Source of the DNA: Gammaproteobacteria bacterium HGW-Gammaproteobacteria-15
GTDB lineage: Bacteria > Pseudomonadota > Gammaproteobacteria > Enterobacterales > Alteromonadaceae
Reading direction: 5' to 3'
Length of the DNA stretch: 64,000 nt
Assembly: GCA_002840125.1 (NCBI GenBank)
Contig: PGZF01000005.1
Span: 734,662 to 798,661 of the forward strand
Each line of letters starts with the position of its first letter. The stretch's first letter is position 1. Below the pieces are notes generated by a model that was given only the letters and a program-made list of their open reading frames with translations, was not told the origin of the DNA and made no database searches. Of this stretch, positions 1-8,871 are shown one piece after another. The translations under genes were made by a program, and so were the position numbers.

Positions 1-693
1 ATACATTACCGGTGCACCAAAACTGGGCGCTTCAGCCAACCTTACATTGCGCGGGATCACAGCGCGGTAAACCTTGTCACCAAAATGTTGTTTTAATTGT
101 TCCGATACGTCATTCGCCAGGCGATTACGCGGATCGTACATGGTTCTTAATATACCTTCGATCTTTAACTCCGGATTAACCGCTGCCGCCAGTTGATTAA
201 TGGTATCAACCAGTGCGGTTAAACCTTCCAGCGCAAAGTACTCACACTGCATAGGAACCAGCACGGTATCGGCTGCAGCCATGGCATTAACGGTAAGCAT
301 ATTCAGTGATGGCGGGCAGTCGATAAAAATATAGTCGTAACTGTTACGGTAATCTTTCAGGGCGTTACGCAAACGCAGCTCGCGGGCGAATACGTTCATT
401 AAACGCACTTCTGCTGCGGTAAGATCAGAGTTAGCCGCCACCAGGTGATAACCACCGGCTGTTTCTTTTACCAGTACATCAACCAGGGGTTTTTCATCAA
501 CCAGTAAATCGTATGCGGTAGCGGGCAGGCTATACTTGTCTACGCCGCTGCCCATAGTGGCATTGCCCTGCGGATCAAGATCGATCAGTAGCACCTTGCG
601 TTTGGTCGCAGCCAGTGAAGCAGCCAGATTCACTGCCGTAGTGGTTTTACCCACACCACCTTTCTGGTTAGCTATTGCGATCACTTTCGCCAC
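1..693 (-). CDS. parA: ParA/Soj chromosome-partitioning ATPase (3' end beyond window)
   Basis: Chromosome-segregation ATPase that works with ParB bound to parS sites on the nucleoid. Translation from the GTG at 693-691 is open to the window edge (231 codons; the family is about 260). It shows the deviant Walker A KGGVGKTT (residues 11-18), the IDLDPQGN motif (37-44) and Walker B YIFIDCPPS (121-129), all typical of Soj/ParA. The GTG start is chosen because a GAGGA Shine-Dalgarno lies about 7 nt upstream and the MAKVIAIANQKGG opening is the usual one. It lies downstream of rsmG on the same strand, as in the common mnmG-rsmG-parA-parB order; parB is expected beyond position 1. Two parS-like sites in recF give it likely targets. 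Confidence 0.95.
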   Translation of the reverse strand, partial: MAKVIAIANQKGGVGKTTTAVNLAASLAATKRKVLLIDLDPQGNATMGSGVDKYSLPATAYDLLVDEKPLVDVLVKETAGGYHLVAANSDLTAAEVRLMNVFARELRLRNALKDYRNSYDYIFIDCPPSLNMLTVNAMAAADTVLVPMQCEYFALEGLTALVDTINQLAAAVNPELKIEGILRTMYDPRNRLANDVSEQLKQHFGDKVYRAVIPRNVRLAEAPSFGAPVMY

Positions 694-735
694 AAGATGT
701 CCTCATTATCAGTTAGCAGGGGTCTTCCGTCCTAC

Positions 736-834
736 TTGAAGCTGCAGCGGTGTTCGCCACGTTCACTAACCCCAATCACATAGCTACCTATGCTCATGGG
801 GATTCACTCACTTGCTGCCTGGCTGCAGCTTCAA
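736..834. repeat. Intergenic inverted-repeat element between rsmG and parA
   Basis: A perfect 13-bp inverted repeat (TTGAAGCTGCAGC at 736-748, its complement at 822-834) encloses a second imperfect hairpin centred on CATAG-CTAC-CTATG at about 780-793, flanked by CCCC and GGGG. The right arm ends one base before the rsmG stop codon. On the minus strand it would form a long hairpin between rsmG and parA. It looks like a mobile-type intergenic repeat (REP/MITE-like), but only one copy is seen here, so the family assignment is inference. Confidence 0.6.
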
Positions 835-1452
835 TTAGTTTGGATCTAGTATCACCAAATGCCGCTGTGCTTGCAACTGCGGTACCACAAGAGGCTGAAC
901 GGAAGTTACTTTAACAAAATCAGGCAAAGCTGCAATTTCTTCTTGTACTGCAGCACCTTTCATGGCGAAAAAGCAGCCGTTTGTCGCAGGTAAATGCCGA
1001 CACCAGCTGAGCATATCATTGATTGAGGCAAAAGCGCGGCTTATTACACCATCGTAGCCCTGTTCAGGCTGATGATCTTCTACCCGGCTTTGCAGTGGTT
1101 GAATATTAGCCAGCTTCAGTTGCAATTTAACCTGATTTAAAAAACGGATACGTTTGCCCAGGCTATCGAGCAGCGTAAAATGTTTATCGGGGTAATAAAT
1201 GGCCAGCAACACGCCGGGTAAACCGGGGCCGGTACCCACGTCAATAAAACGCTGTCCGGTTAAAAACGGTGCTACCACTAAACTGTCCATGACATGCTTG
1301 ATCAGCATTTCTTCAGGGTTACGCACAGATGTCAGGTTATAGGCGCTGTTCCACTTATCCAGCAATTGCACATAAGCAATACATTGTTGTAGTTGCTGTT
1401 CAGACAGCGTCAGGCTGGTTTGTGCCACCAGTGCTTTAAGTTTGTCTAACAT
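835..1452 (-). CDS. rsmG: 16S rRNA (guanine-N7) methyltransferase RsmG/GidB
   Basis: SAM-dependent enzyme that methylates G527 of 16S rRNA in the cytoplasm. The 205-aa product has the family's usual length. It shows AYNLT (37-41) and the SAM-binding loop [10 protein letters not shown] (71-80), followed by the acidic LLDS that binds the ribose. It lies 18 bp downstream of mnmG on the same strand and upstream of parA, the classic gid operon order, so co-transcription with mnmG is likely. The inverted-repeat element starts immediately after its stop codon and may affect read-through into parA. Confidence 0.97.
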   Translation of the reverse strand: MLDKLKALVAQTSLTLSEQQLQQCIAYVQLLDKWNSAYNLTSVRNPEEMLIKHVMDSLVVAPFLTGQRFIDVGTGPGLPGVLLAIYYPDKHFTLLDSLGKRIRFLNQVKLQLKLANIQPLQSRVEDHQPEQGYDGVISRAFASINDMLSWCRHLPATNGCFFAMKGAAVQEEIAALPDFVKVTSVQPLVVPQLQAQRHLVILDPN

Positions 1453-1470
1453 CTTGATCCTTAAACTGGC

Positions 1471-3360
1471 TTAGGCTGATTTTCGCAGTAACCCTTGTTT
1501 CTTCAGATAAACCAGCAGCAACGAAATAGCCGCCGGAGTAATACCGGAAATACGTGACGCCTGACCAACAGTTTGTGGCTGCGTCTGGTTTAGTTTAACG
1601 ATAACTTCGTTAGATAAACCTTTTACTTGTTTATAATCAAACTGTTGTGGCAGCAAGGTTTGTTCATTGCGTTGCTGTTTGGCAATTTCATCCTGCTGGC
1701 GGTGAATATAGCCTTCGTACTTGATCTGAATTTCAACCTGTTCGGCAGCAACAGGATCAGCCAGGCCTGGGCCAAGATCTGCTATTTGCATCAGATCTGT
1801 GTAATTAATTTCTGGCCGGCGTACTAACTCTTCCAGGCTGGCCTCTTTGCTCAGCGGCGTTTTAACCAGGGCGTTAACTTCGGTCAGTGCTGCATGTTGT
1901 GGGTGGATCCAGCTTTGTTTTAAGCGTTGGCGTTCCAGCGCAATCTGTTCCATTTTCTGGTTAAACGCAGCCCAGCGCACGTCGTCGACCAAACCCAGCT
2001 CGCGACCTTTTTCGGTTAAACGCGAATCGGCATTGTCTTCACGCAACATTAAGCGGTATTCAGCACGGCTGGTAAACATCCGGTACGGCTCTTTGGTACC
2101 CATAGTGGTTAAATCGTCTACCAGTACACCCAAGTAAGCCTGATCCCGACTCGGTGACCAGCTGTCTTTACCCTGGCTAAACAGAGCCGCGTTTAGCCCT
2201 GCCAATAAGCCCTGGGCACCGGCTTCTTCATAGCCCGTGGTGCCGTTAATCTGGCCGGCAAAAAATAAGCCTTTAATAAATTTGGTTTCCAGGCTGTTTT
2301 TCAGATCGCGTGGGTCAAAAAAATCATACTCGATGGCGTAGCCAGGCCTGGTGATATGGGCATTTTCCATGCCTTTAATCGAGCGTACTATGCTCAGCTG
2401 TACATCAAACGGCAGGCTGGTGGAGATACCATTCGGGTACACTTCATGGGTGGTCAAGCCTTCCGGTTCGATAAAGATCTGATGCTTGTCTTTATCGGCA
2501 AAGCGGGTAATTTTATCTTCAATAGAAGGGCAATAGCGCGGGCCTATACCTTCAATGACGCCGGTATACATCGGTGATCTGTCCAGATTATTGCGGATCA
2601 CATCGTGGGTGTTTTCATTGGTATAGGTAATGTAACAGGCAATTTGTTGTGGATGATCAGCTTGTTTACCCATAAACGAAAATACCGGAGTAGGGTTATC
2701 ACCGGGTTGAACCTGCATCAGCGAAAAATCAATAGTACGGGCATCAATACGTGGTGGTGTACCGGTTTTTAAACGATCTACCCGAAATGGCAACTCACGT
2801 AAACGTTTTGCCAGGGCAATTGATGGCGGATCTCCGGCTCTGCCGCCTGAATGGCTTTGTAAACCAATATGAATTTGGCCACCTAAAAAGGTGCCAACAG
2901 TAAGTACGACAGACTTAGCATGAAATTTTAAACCCATTTGGGTTACTACACCGCTGACCTGATCGTTTTCAACTATCAGATCATCACAAGCCTGCTGGAA
3001 AATACTTAAATTCGGCTGGTTTTCCAGCATGGTACGAATAGCAGCACGGTATAACTGGCGATCTGCCTGAGCTCTGGTAGCTCTTACTGCCGGCCCTTTA
3101 GAGCTGTTTAAGGTGCGAAACTGAATACCGCCTTTGTCAGCGGCTATTGCCATAGCACCGCCGAGCGCATCAATTTCTTTAACCAGATGGCCTTTGCCTA
3201 TGCCGCCAATCGCCGGATTGCAGGACATTTGTCCCAGCGTTTCAACGTTGTGGGTTAGCAATAATGTTTTACGGCCCATGCGTGCAGCTGCCAGAGCGGC
3301 TTCGGTGCCTGCATGGCCACCGCCTACAACGATAACGTCGAATGTCTCTTGGTACAGCAT
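1471..3360 (-). CDS. mnmG: tRNA uridine-5-carboxymethylaminomethyl modification enzyme MnmG (GidA)
   Basis: FAD-dependent subunit of the MnmE-MnmG complex, which installs the cmnm5 group on the wobble uridine of certain tRNAs. The 629 residues match the family. The N-terminal dinucleotide fold GGGHAG (13-18), the CNPAIGG motif and a late [13 protein letters not shown] segment are all visible. Its start codon borders oriC and transcription runs away from the origin, as in E. coli. Its partner gene mnmE is not adjacent here but 8.3 kb away (11706-13070), separated by mioC and other genes. Confidence 0.98.
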   Translation of the reverse strand: MLYQETFDVIVVGGGHAGTEAALAAARMGRKTLLLTHNVETLGQMSCNPAIGGIGKGHLVKEIDALGGAMAIAADKGGIQFRTLNSSKGPAVRATRAQADRQLYRAAIRTMLENQPNLSIFQQACDDLIVENDQVSGVVTQMGLKFHAKSVVLTVGTFLGGQIHIGLQSHSGGRAGDPPSIALAKRLRELPFRVDRLKTGTPPRIDARTIDFSLMQVQPGDNPTPVFSFMGKQADHPQQIACYITYTNENTHDVIRNNLDRSPMYTGVIEGIGPRYCPSIEDKITRFADKDKHQIFIEPEGLTTHEVYPNGISTSLPFDVQLSIVRSIKGMENAHITRPGYAIEYDFFDPRDLKNSLETKFIKGLFFAGQINGTTGYEEAGAQGLLAGLNAALFSQGKDSWSPSRDQAYLGVLVDDLTTMGTKEPYRMFTSRAEYRLMLREDNADSRLTEKGRELGLVDDVRWAAFNQKMEQIALERQRLKQSWIHPQHAALTEVNALVKTPLSKEASLEELVRRPEINYTDLMQIADLGPGLADPVAAEQVEIQIKYEGYIHRQQDEIAKQQRNEQTLLPQQFDYKQVKGLSNEVIVKLNQTQPQTVGQASRISGITPAAISLLLVYLKKQGLLRKSA

Positions 3361-3629
3361 AGTTGCCTCAGTATCTGGTTAATCTGTCAAAGTGTTTAAG
3401 GGGCGCTATTGTAGCGCGATCCGGGGTTAAGTGGAATGCTGCACCGGGCTTAGGATCTTCTAAATTAAATAAGATCTTTTTAGAGATCTTTTTATTATTT
3501 TTACTACTAAGGAGCCTATTTTCAGTGCATAAGCGGATCTTTATATGAATGATCAGACGCTTACTAAGGATCAGATCCTGTGATCAAGCTAGGATCTGTT
3601 GCGGTTGAACCGGTGATCAAAATGCCACT

Positions 3630-3638
3630 TTATCCACA
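3630..3638 (+). promoter_or_regulatory. DnaA box (consensus) in oriC
   Basis: Exact TTATCCACA, the high-affinity R1/R4-type DnaA-binding sequence, placed between the GATC/13-mer cluster and mioC as R1 is in E. coli oriC. Confidence 0.85.
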
Positions 3639-3702
3639 TATCAGAAAAATATTTTTTTTATATTTAGGATAAATACAGCTTAGTAACCGGTTTTACCTAT
3701 AC

Positions 3703-3711
3703 TTATGCACA
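3703..3711 (+). promoter_or_regulatory. DnaA box in oriC
   Basis: TTATGCACA fits the TTWTNCACA consensus. It lies 73 bp from the first box in the same orientation, on the mioC side of the A/T-only tract. Confidence 0.75.
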
Positions 3712-3917
3712 GATAGATTTATTAAATTGTAATTTTGTTGATAACTTGGGTGTAACTGGATCCTAACGCAGAAAACGCTTTTATCATGGCTTTATCATGC
3801 TGATATCAAGACGGTTAGCCAAATTGCCGGTAAGGTAAGGACAAGTTGGTTTTATTGCTGAGGCCAACCTGGGAGAGACTAACGTTATCCTGTTCTTCCT
3901 GAGATATACTTGTGTTT

Positions 3918-3943
3918 GCGGGTGCTTGCCACCCGCTTTTTTT
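3918..3943 (+). terminator. Rho-independent terminator on the plus strand at the oriC/mioC border
   Basis: GCGGGT (3918-3923) and ACCCGC (3931-3936) form a stem, followed by seven T on the plus strand. The opposite strand has no T tract after the stem, so it does not suit mioC. No plus-strand protein gene lies upstream, which suggests a small transcript running out of oriC. Confidence 0.75.
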
Positions 3944-4379
3944 ATTTCAGCAGTTCAATAAAGTCAGGTAGCCAGCTTAGGGCATGATTTTCTGGCAATT
4001 CGGCATCCTGGGCATCAATTTGCAGTGACGGTAACAGGCGTTTTGCCTGCCGCATATCTAATAAACCTGCTATTTTTTCACCAGCCAGACAAAAAGTATC
4101 GTAGGCAGAGTCACCTAAAGTGATCACGGCATAAGAAAGTGTGGTAAGATCACGCCGATCTTGTGCTAATTGATCCGCAAAGGGTTGAATATTATCAGGC
4201 AGATCTCCTGCGCCATAGGTGGATGTGATCACTAACCAAACCCCGGAAGGGTTAAGGTGATCCAGTTCGGGTTTCAGATGAAGTGTTGCTTCATAGCCCG
4301 CTTGTACCAGTGTTTCAGCAACTTGTTCTGCCACATATTCCGCTGCGCCCATTTGGCTGCCAACGAGGATGTCTATCAT
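3942..4379 (-). CDS. mioC: MioC flavodoxin-like protein
   Basis: FMN-binding flavodoxin of 145 aa. The phosphate-binding loop GSQMGAAEYVAE near the N terminus and STYGAGDLPDN in the middle match MioC-type short flavodoxins, whose proposed role is electron transfer (linked to biotin synthase in vitro). It is transcribed towards oriC, as in E. coli, where mioC transcription affects origin activity. The coding sequence is rich in GATC between about 4110 and 4265, extending the Dam/SeqA-type cluster of the origin. An AGAGG Shine-Dalgarno precedes the ATG. Confidence 0.92.
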   Translation of the reverse strand: MIDILVGSQMGAAEYVAEQVAETLVQAGYEATLHLKPELDHLNPSGVWLVITSTYGAGDLPDNIQPFADQLAQDRRDLTTLSYAVITLGDSAYDTFCLAGEKIAGLLDMRQAKRLLPSLQIDAQDAELPENHALSWLPDFIELLK

Positions 4380-4541
4380 GATATGCCTCTTGTCATAAGA
4401 ATGTTTGGCTATACTACTGGAATAAAATCAGTTAAAGCTATGCTTTGGTCTGATTTACGTGCTTTTACTGCTCTGCAGGCTAAGTAAAAGCAACAATAGC
4501 ACTACCACTACGCCTGCGTGTTATTGAGGTTTAAACAACGT

Positions 4542-6341
4542 ATGTCTGACACTGTGTCATTTTCCCAGCTGATGCTGCCTGAAGCTATTGTTCGTGCTGT
4601 TACTGAACTTGGCTATGAAACGCCGTCGCCTATCCAGGCTGCTGCTATTCCCAAATTATTAGCTGGCGAGGATGTATTAGGCCAGGCGCAAACCGGTACC
4701 GGTAAAACCGGTGCTTTCGCGCTGCCTTTATTAGCACGGCTTGACCCTGCGCAAAACGATCCACAAATTCTGGTACTGGCGCCAACGCGTGAGCTGGCGA
4801 TCCAGGTTGCAGAAGCCTTCCAGGCTTATGCCCGCTATATGCCGGCATTTCATGTTCTGCCGTTATACGGTGGCCAGAGCTACACCAACCAGCTGAAATC
4901 GCTGAAGCGTGGCTCGCAGGTTATTGTGGGTACACCCGGCCGTATTCTGGATCACTTAGACCGTGGCACTTTAAAGCTGGATAAGCTGCGCGCTATCGTG
5001 CTGGATGAAGCCGATGAAATGCTGCGTATGGGTTTTATCGATGATGTGCAAACCATTATGGATGCCACACCGCCAGGCCGTCAGGTTGCGATGTTCTCGG
5101 CAACCATGCCTGCACCGATCCGCGCTATTGCACAAAAGCATTTAAAAAATGCTGAAGAAATTAAAATTGCTTCTAAAACCAGTACCGTTGAACGTATTAC
5201 CCAACGTTATGTGATGTTAGATGGTAACCAGAAACTGGATGCGTTAACCCGTTTACTGGAAGGCGAAGAGTACGATGCTACTATCGTGTTTGTCCGCACC
5301 AAAAGTGCTACTGAAGAAATTGCCGAAAAACTGGGCGCCCGCGGTTATGCTGTGGCCTGCTTAAACGGTGATATGAACCAGGCGCACCGCGAGCTGACTA
5401 TCCGCAAAATGAAGGCTAACCAGCTGGATATTATTGTCGCAACCGACGTAGCCGCCCGTGGTCTGGACGTAGAGCGTATCAGTCTGGTCGTAAACTATGA
5501 CATTCCGTACGACAGCGAAGCCTACGTGCACCGTATTGGCCGTACCGGCCGTGCCGGCCGTGAAGGTAAAGCGATTTTGTTCGTTTCGCCACGCGAGCGC
5601 CGTTTACTGCGTACTATTGAGCATGCTACCAAGCAGCCCATTGAGCAGATGTCACTGCCTACCGGCCGTGTGATTGAACAGCGTCGTATCGAATCGTTCC
5701 GTGAGCAGTTAGCACAAACGATAGAAACGCAGGATTTAAGCTTCTTCCAAACCTTAATTAATGATTGGCGCGAGAAGATTGAAACCACTGAAAATGATCT
5801 GGCGGCTGCATTGTTGTATTTAGCGCAGAAAGACCAGCCGTTAAATGTGGCCAGCCAGTTCCCGGAAATCCGTGAGCCGCATGCCCGTGGTGGTGACCGT
5901 GACGAGCGTCCACGCCGTGAGCGTAGCGATCGGCCTGAGCGTTCAGATCGCCCAGACCGTGGTGGCGAGCGTCCGGATCGTGGCCCACGTGTTAAGCGTG
6001 AAATGAAAGGCGATTACCAGACTTACCGTATTGAGGTAGGTAAAGAGCATGGTGTGCGTGCCGGTGATATCGTTGGTGCTATTGCCAACGAAGCCAATAT
6101 CGACAGCCAGTTTATCGGTAATATTAAGCTGTTTGATCATTTCAGCACGGTAGAGTTGCCGGCAACGATCCCGAATGAAATTTTCCAGCACCTGAAAAAA
6201 GTCTATGTGCGTAAGCAAAAGCTGAATATCACGGTAGACAGCGGTGCTACAGCTGCGCCAGCAGGTGAGCGTCGTCCGTCTAACGGCCCTGGCCCACGCC
6301 CTGGTGCTGCACCACGTGCACCGCGTAAACCACGCGATTAA
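4542..6341 (+). CDS. deaD: DEAD-box ATP-dependent RNA helicase DeaD/CsdA
   Basis: Cold-shock-type RNA helicase that unwinds RNA during ribosome assembly and mRNA decay. From the ATG at 4542 it is 599 aa. It shows the P-loop AQTGTGKT (49-56), PTRELA (81-86), DEAD (155-158), SAT (186-188) and HRIGRTGRAGR. An Arg/Asp-rich linker is followed by a DbpA-like RNA-binding domain (about 487-565), which separates DeaD from RhlE or SrmB. A GTG at 4518 is in frame, but it lacks a Shine-Dalgarno and the added residues do not resemble the family. The upstream neighbour mioC is divergent. A terminator follows. Confidence 0.95.
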   Translation: MSDTVSFSQLMLPEAIVRAVTELGYETPSPIQAAAIPKLLAGEDVLGQAQTGTGKTGAFALPLLARLDPAQNDPQILVLAPTRELAIQVAEAFQAYARYMPAFHVLPLYGGQSYTNQLKSLKRGSQVIVGTPGRILDHLDRGTLKLDKLRAIVLDEADEMLRMGFIDDVQTIMDATPPGRQVAMFSATMPAPIRAIAQKHLKNAEEIKIASKTSTVERITQRYVMLDGNQKLDALTRLLEGEEYDATIVFVRTKSATEEIAEKLGARGYAVACLNGDMNQAHRELTIRKMKANQLDIIVATDVAARGLDVERISLVVNYDIPYDSEAYVHRIGRTGRAGREGKAILFVSPRERRLLRTIEHATKQPIEQMSLPTGRVIEQRRIESFREQLAQTIETQDLSFFQTLINDWREKIETTENDLAAALLYLAQKDQPLNVASQFPEIREPHARGGDRDERPRRERSDRPERSDRPDRGGERPDRGPRVKREMKGDYQTYRIEVGKEHGVRAGDIVGAIANEANIDSQFIGNIKLFDHFSTVELPATIPNEIFQHLKKVYVRKQKLNITVDSGATAAPAGERRPSNGPGPRPGAAPRAPRKPRD

Positions 6342-6357
6342 GTGTTAGCGTAATATC

Positions 6358-6383
6358 AAACCCTGCCACGGCAGGGTTTTTTT
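6358..6383 (+). terminator. deaD terminator
   Basis: CCCTGCC-AC-GGCAGGG (6361-6376) followed by seven T, starting 19 bp after the deaD stop. Confidence 0.92.
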
Positions 6384-6423
6384 ATGGCTGTAGCTTTAAA
6401 CTGCGAAAAGCCCGCCCCATCTA

Positions 6424-6496
6424 GTTCTAACGAAACGAAAGGCTTAGAACCCCGATTTGGGCGACACAGAGTGTCTGAGTGTTTGCGCCGGCAAAC
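6424..6496 (+). other. Structured leader upstream of trxC: three consecutive small hairpins
   Basis: The gap between deaD and trxC carries three short inverted repeats in a row: GTTCTAA (6424-6430) with TTAGAAC (6444-6450); GACAC-AGA-GTGTC (6463-6475); and GTTTGC-GCCG-GCAAAC (6481-6496). No gene is seen. It may be the 5' UTR of trxC or a non-coding repeat; neither is proven. Confidence 0.4.
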
Positions 6497-6566
6497 GCGA
6501 GTTGCTGTGGCGAGCCAAAGTGGGAGTTGTAAGCCTGAAGTGCAGAATAATCCGCGGAGTATCGAC

Positions 6567-6989
6567 ATGATAGTTGCCTGCCCGTATTGTAACGGTTTAA
6601 ACCGCTTGCCGGCTGATAAGCCGGCGCTTGAAGCGCGTTGTGGTAAATGTAAGCAGACATTGTTTGCCGGCCAACCCTTAGAACTAACGGCAGCTAATTT
6701 TACTGCCCATGCCCACAAAAGTGAGCTGCCATTGGTGGTAGATTTCTGGGCCAGCTGGTGTGGCCCCTGTCAGAGTTTTGCACCGATATTCAGCCAGGCA
6801 GCCCGGGAGCTGGAGCCGCATTTTCGCTTTGGCAAAATCAATACAGAGCAACAACAACAGTTGGCGGCGCAGTTTAATATTCGCTCTATCCCTACCTTAA
6901 TGCTGTTTAAACAGGGTAAGGTTGTCGCACAACAAGCCGGCGCTTTACCCAAACAAGCCTTTTATCAATGGCTATCAAGCAATAAGTGA
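6567..6989 (+). CDS. trxC: Thioredoxin 2 (TrxC), zinc-containing
   Basis: Cytoplasmic protein-disulfide reductase of 140 aa. An N-terminal zinc finger CPYC (5-8) and CGKC (25-28) precedes a thioredoxin fold with active site WCGPC (64-68) and the cis-proline segment IRSIPT. The extra N-terminal zinc module separates TrxC from TrxA. The frame continues open upstream to 6384, but that stretch has the hairpin-rich leader and no thioredoxin similarity. The ATG at 6567 follows a GGAG Shine-Dalgarno and gives the family's usual length. Confidence 0.95.
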   Translation: MIVACPYCNGLNRLPADKPALEARCGKCKQTLFAGQPLELTAANFTAHAHKSELPLVVDFWASWCGPCQSFAPIFSQAARELEPHFRFGKINTEQQQQLAAQFNIRSIPTLMLFKQGKVVAQQAGALPKQAFYQWLSSNK

Positions 6990-7014
6990 GTAATTACTTA
7001 CATATGGAGGCACT

Positions 7015-7506
7015 ATGACAACTAAGGTTTTTACGCTAAGCAGTCCGGATATTAAAGAAGGCCATTTTATGGCCAAAGATCACGAGTTTGATGGCTTTGG
7101 CTGTGATGGCAAAAATATATCGCCTGAGCTTAACTGGGCTAACGCCCCGGCGGGGACAAAAAGCTTTGCTGTTACCGTATTTGATCCGGATGCGCCCACC
7201 TGTTCAGGTTTTTGGCACTGGCTGGTAACCGATATTCCGCTTGACGCTAGAGGTTTAGCCCGTGGCGCCGGCAAAGGCAGCCTGCCACCCGGTTGTCGCA
7301 GTTTTACTAATGACTATGGCAGTAAAGGCTTTGGTGGCGTCTGCCCGCCAGAAGGCCATGGTATGCATCGTTATCAGTTTACCGTATGGGCATTGCCCGA
7401 AGAGACGCTGCCGGCAGATGATGGCGCCAGCGCCGCTGTAGTGGGCTTTATGCTTAATGCCATGGCGCTGGGTAAAGCCACGTTAACAGCTACTTATGCC
7501 CGTTAA
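7015..7506 (+). CDS. YbhB/YbcL-type phosphatidylethanolamine-binding protein family member
   Basis: A 163-aa PEBP (Raf-kinase-inhibitor-like) protein. The ligand-pocket signature DPDAPTCSGFWHW (57-69) and the later GMHRYQFTVWAL are diagnostic. The cytoplasmic bacterial members have no settled function. A strong GGAGG lies just before the ATG. It starts 25 bp after trxC on the same strand and could be co-transcribed with it. A terminator follows. Confidence 0.93.
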   Translation: MTTKVFTLSSPDIKEGHFMAKDHEFDGFGCDGKNISPELNWANAPAGTKSFAVTVFDPDAPTCSGFWHWLVTDIPLDARGLARGAGKGSLPPGCRSFTNDYGSKGFGGVCPPEGHGMHRYQFTVWALPEETLPADDGASAAVVGFMLNAMALGKATLTATYAR

Positions 7507-7530
7507 TCGTTAAAAAAGGGACATCAGACT

Positions 7531-7554
7531 AAGGCCGCATACCACGGCCTTTTT
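7531..7554 (+). terminator. Terminator after the PEBP-family gene
   Basis: AGGCCG (7532-7537) pairs with CGGCCT (7545-7550), followed by a run of T ending at 7554. Confidence 0.85.
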
Positions 7555-7569
7555 ACTTGCGCTAAGCTG

Positions 7570-8802
7570 ATGTTTTCGCTTTGCGGAGTTATTACTCTGA
7601 CAACCACAGCTAACATTATGCCGCAACGTTTCTATGTATTGCTGGCCGGGTTTTTCAGCCAGTTACTTTGCCTGGGTGTCGCCCGTTTTGCCTATACGCC
7701 GCTATTGCCGCTGATGCAGCAGCAAAATGTGCTGGATGACGCCAGTGGCGGTTATCTGGCAGCCGTTAATTACCTGGGCTATATGGCCGGTGCTTTGCTG
7801 GCGGCCAGCCTGAGTAATCTTAAACTAAAAGATACCCTGTACCGGCTGGGCTTGATCTTAGCTGTGTTAAGCACCCTTGGTATGGCGTTAACCGATAATG
7901 TCTGGCTGTGGTCTTTCTGGCGCTTTGTCGCAGGCTTAAGCAGCGCCTGCTCTATGTTAATTGCCTCAGGCCTGATTATGCACTGGCTGTTAAGCCACAA
8001 ACAGCGGGCAGAGCTGGGTATCCACTTTGCCGGCTTGGGCTTTGGTATTGCACTTGCTGCGGTGTTGGTAGAGCTGATGCTAAGCCTGCAGCTGGACTGG
8101 CGCGCCCAGTGGCAGTACTTAGCCTTGTTCGGCGTGGTGTTGGCCATTCCGGCCTGGCGCTGGTTGCCAAAACCGCTGCAAACAACACTAACCCGGCAGA
8201 CCGGCGTTGCCGACACGCCACCGGCAAAACGTTTTATCCGGCTAATGCTGGCCAGTTATTTTTGCGCCGGTTACGGCTACGTGATTAGCGCTACCTTTAT
8301 CGTTACCATTGTCGAGCGTATGCCGGGTTTAACCGGTAGCGGTAATCTGAGTTTTATCATTTTAGGCTTAGCTGCGGCACCGGCGGTATTGTTGTGGGAT
8401 TTAATCGCGCGTAAAACCGGCTACCTAAAAGCCATTATGCTGGCGTTGCTGGCGCAAAGCGTGGCAATTTTATTGCCGCTATGGTTTAGCTCGTTAATTG
8501 CGGTGCTGTTAAGCGCGGCTTTATTTGGCGCGACCTTTGTCGGTGTGGTCAGTTTGGTATTAACCATGGCAGGGCGTTTGTACCCAAGTAAACCGGCGAA
8601 ATTAATGGGCAAAATGACACTGGCGTACGGCAGTGCTCAGGTCATAGCACCGGCCCTTACCGGTTATCTGGCCGAAGCCACCGGCCAATATGATATTGGC
8701 TTGTATTTGGCCGCGGGTTTTGTTGCTTTGGGGGCACTACTGATAGCAGTGTTAATCGTAACGGACAATACCGCGCAGCAGTTGGATGCGGTAAAAGCCT
8801 GA
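7570..8802 (+). CDS. YbfB/YjiJ-type MFS transporter
   Basis: Inner-membrane major-facilitator protein, about 410 aa, with roughly twelve hydrophobic segments. The opening LCLGVARFAYTPLLPLMQQ and the YLGYMAGALLA segment resemble the YbfB/YjiJ (MFS_4) family, whose substrates are largely unknown. The start is uncertain: the first ATG (7570) has no clear Shine-Dalgarno, and an ATG at 7618 fits the family N terminus but also lacks one. It is flanked upstream by a terminator and downstream, 69 bp later, by an AEC transporter in the same direction. Confidence 0.85.
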   Translation: MFSLCGVITLTTTANIMPQRFYVLLAGFFSQLLCLGVARFAYTPLLPLMQQQNVLDDASGGYLAAVNYLGYMAGALLAASLSNLKLKDTLYRLGLILAVLSTLGMALTDNVWLWSFWRFVAGLSSACSMLIASGLIMHWLLSHKQRAELGIHFAGLGFGIALAAVLVELMLSLQLDWRAQWQYLALFGVVLAIPAWRWLPKPLQTTLTRQTGVADTPPAKRFIRLMLASYFCAGYGYVISATFIVTIVERMPGLTGSGNLSFIILGLAAAPAVLLWDLIARKTGYLKAIMLALLAQSVAILLPLWFSSLIAVLLSAALFGATFVGVVSLVLTMAGRLYPSKPAKLMGKMTLAYGSAQVIAPALTGYLAEATGQYDIGLYLAAGFVALGALLIAVLIVTDNTAQQLDAVKA

Positions 8803-8871
8803 CGCTGAGAGTATAAAAAATCTGTATAAATGGCATTGTATGCCTTCATTCATCTAAGGCTTGAGGAAAAG

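Larger units (their letters stand above)
3400..3800. other. oriC: Chromosomal origin of replication (oriC)
   Basis: The segment between mnmG and mioC has E. coli-type origin features in the same order. About twelve GATC sites fall between 3418 and 3618, with another at 3759; roughly one per 256 bp is expected by chance. Repeats resembling the unwinding-element 13-mer GATCTNTTNTTTT begin at 3454, 3473, 3485 and 3536. A perfect DnaA box TTATCCACA lies at 3630-3638, TTATGCACA at 3703-3711, and a one-mismatch box on the minus strand at 3524-3532. An A/T-only tract spans about 3647-3666. A 9-mer, TTTATCATG, is repeated at 3780 and 3791, 11 bp apart. Origin function is inferred from architecture and position. 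Confidence 0.9.

Noticed and set aside
536..739. Plus-strand open frame opposite parA
   Set aside because: It is antisense to the well-supported ParA frame and its translation has no family character.
3728..3746. IHF-binding site in oriC
   Set aside because: A similar pattern is present but the spacing between the two halves is off by one base.
4518..4541. GTG start extending deaD upstream
   Set aside because: No Shine-Dalgarno and the added residues do not resemble DeaD N termini; ATG 4542 fits.
7779..8216. Minus-strand and alternate-frame open frames inside the MFS gene
   Set aside because: They are shadows of a clear twelve-TM transporter; codon pattern supports only the plus frame.
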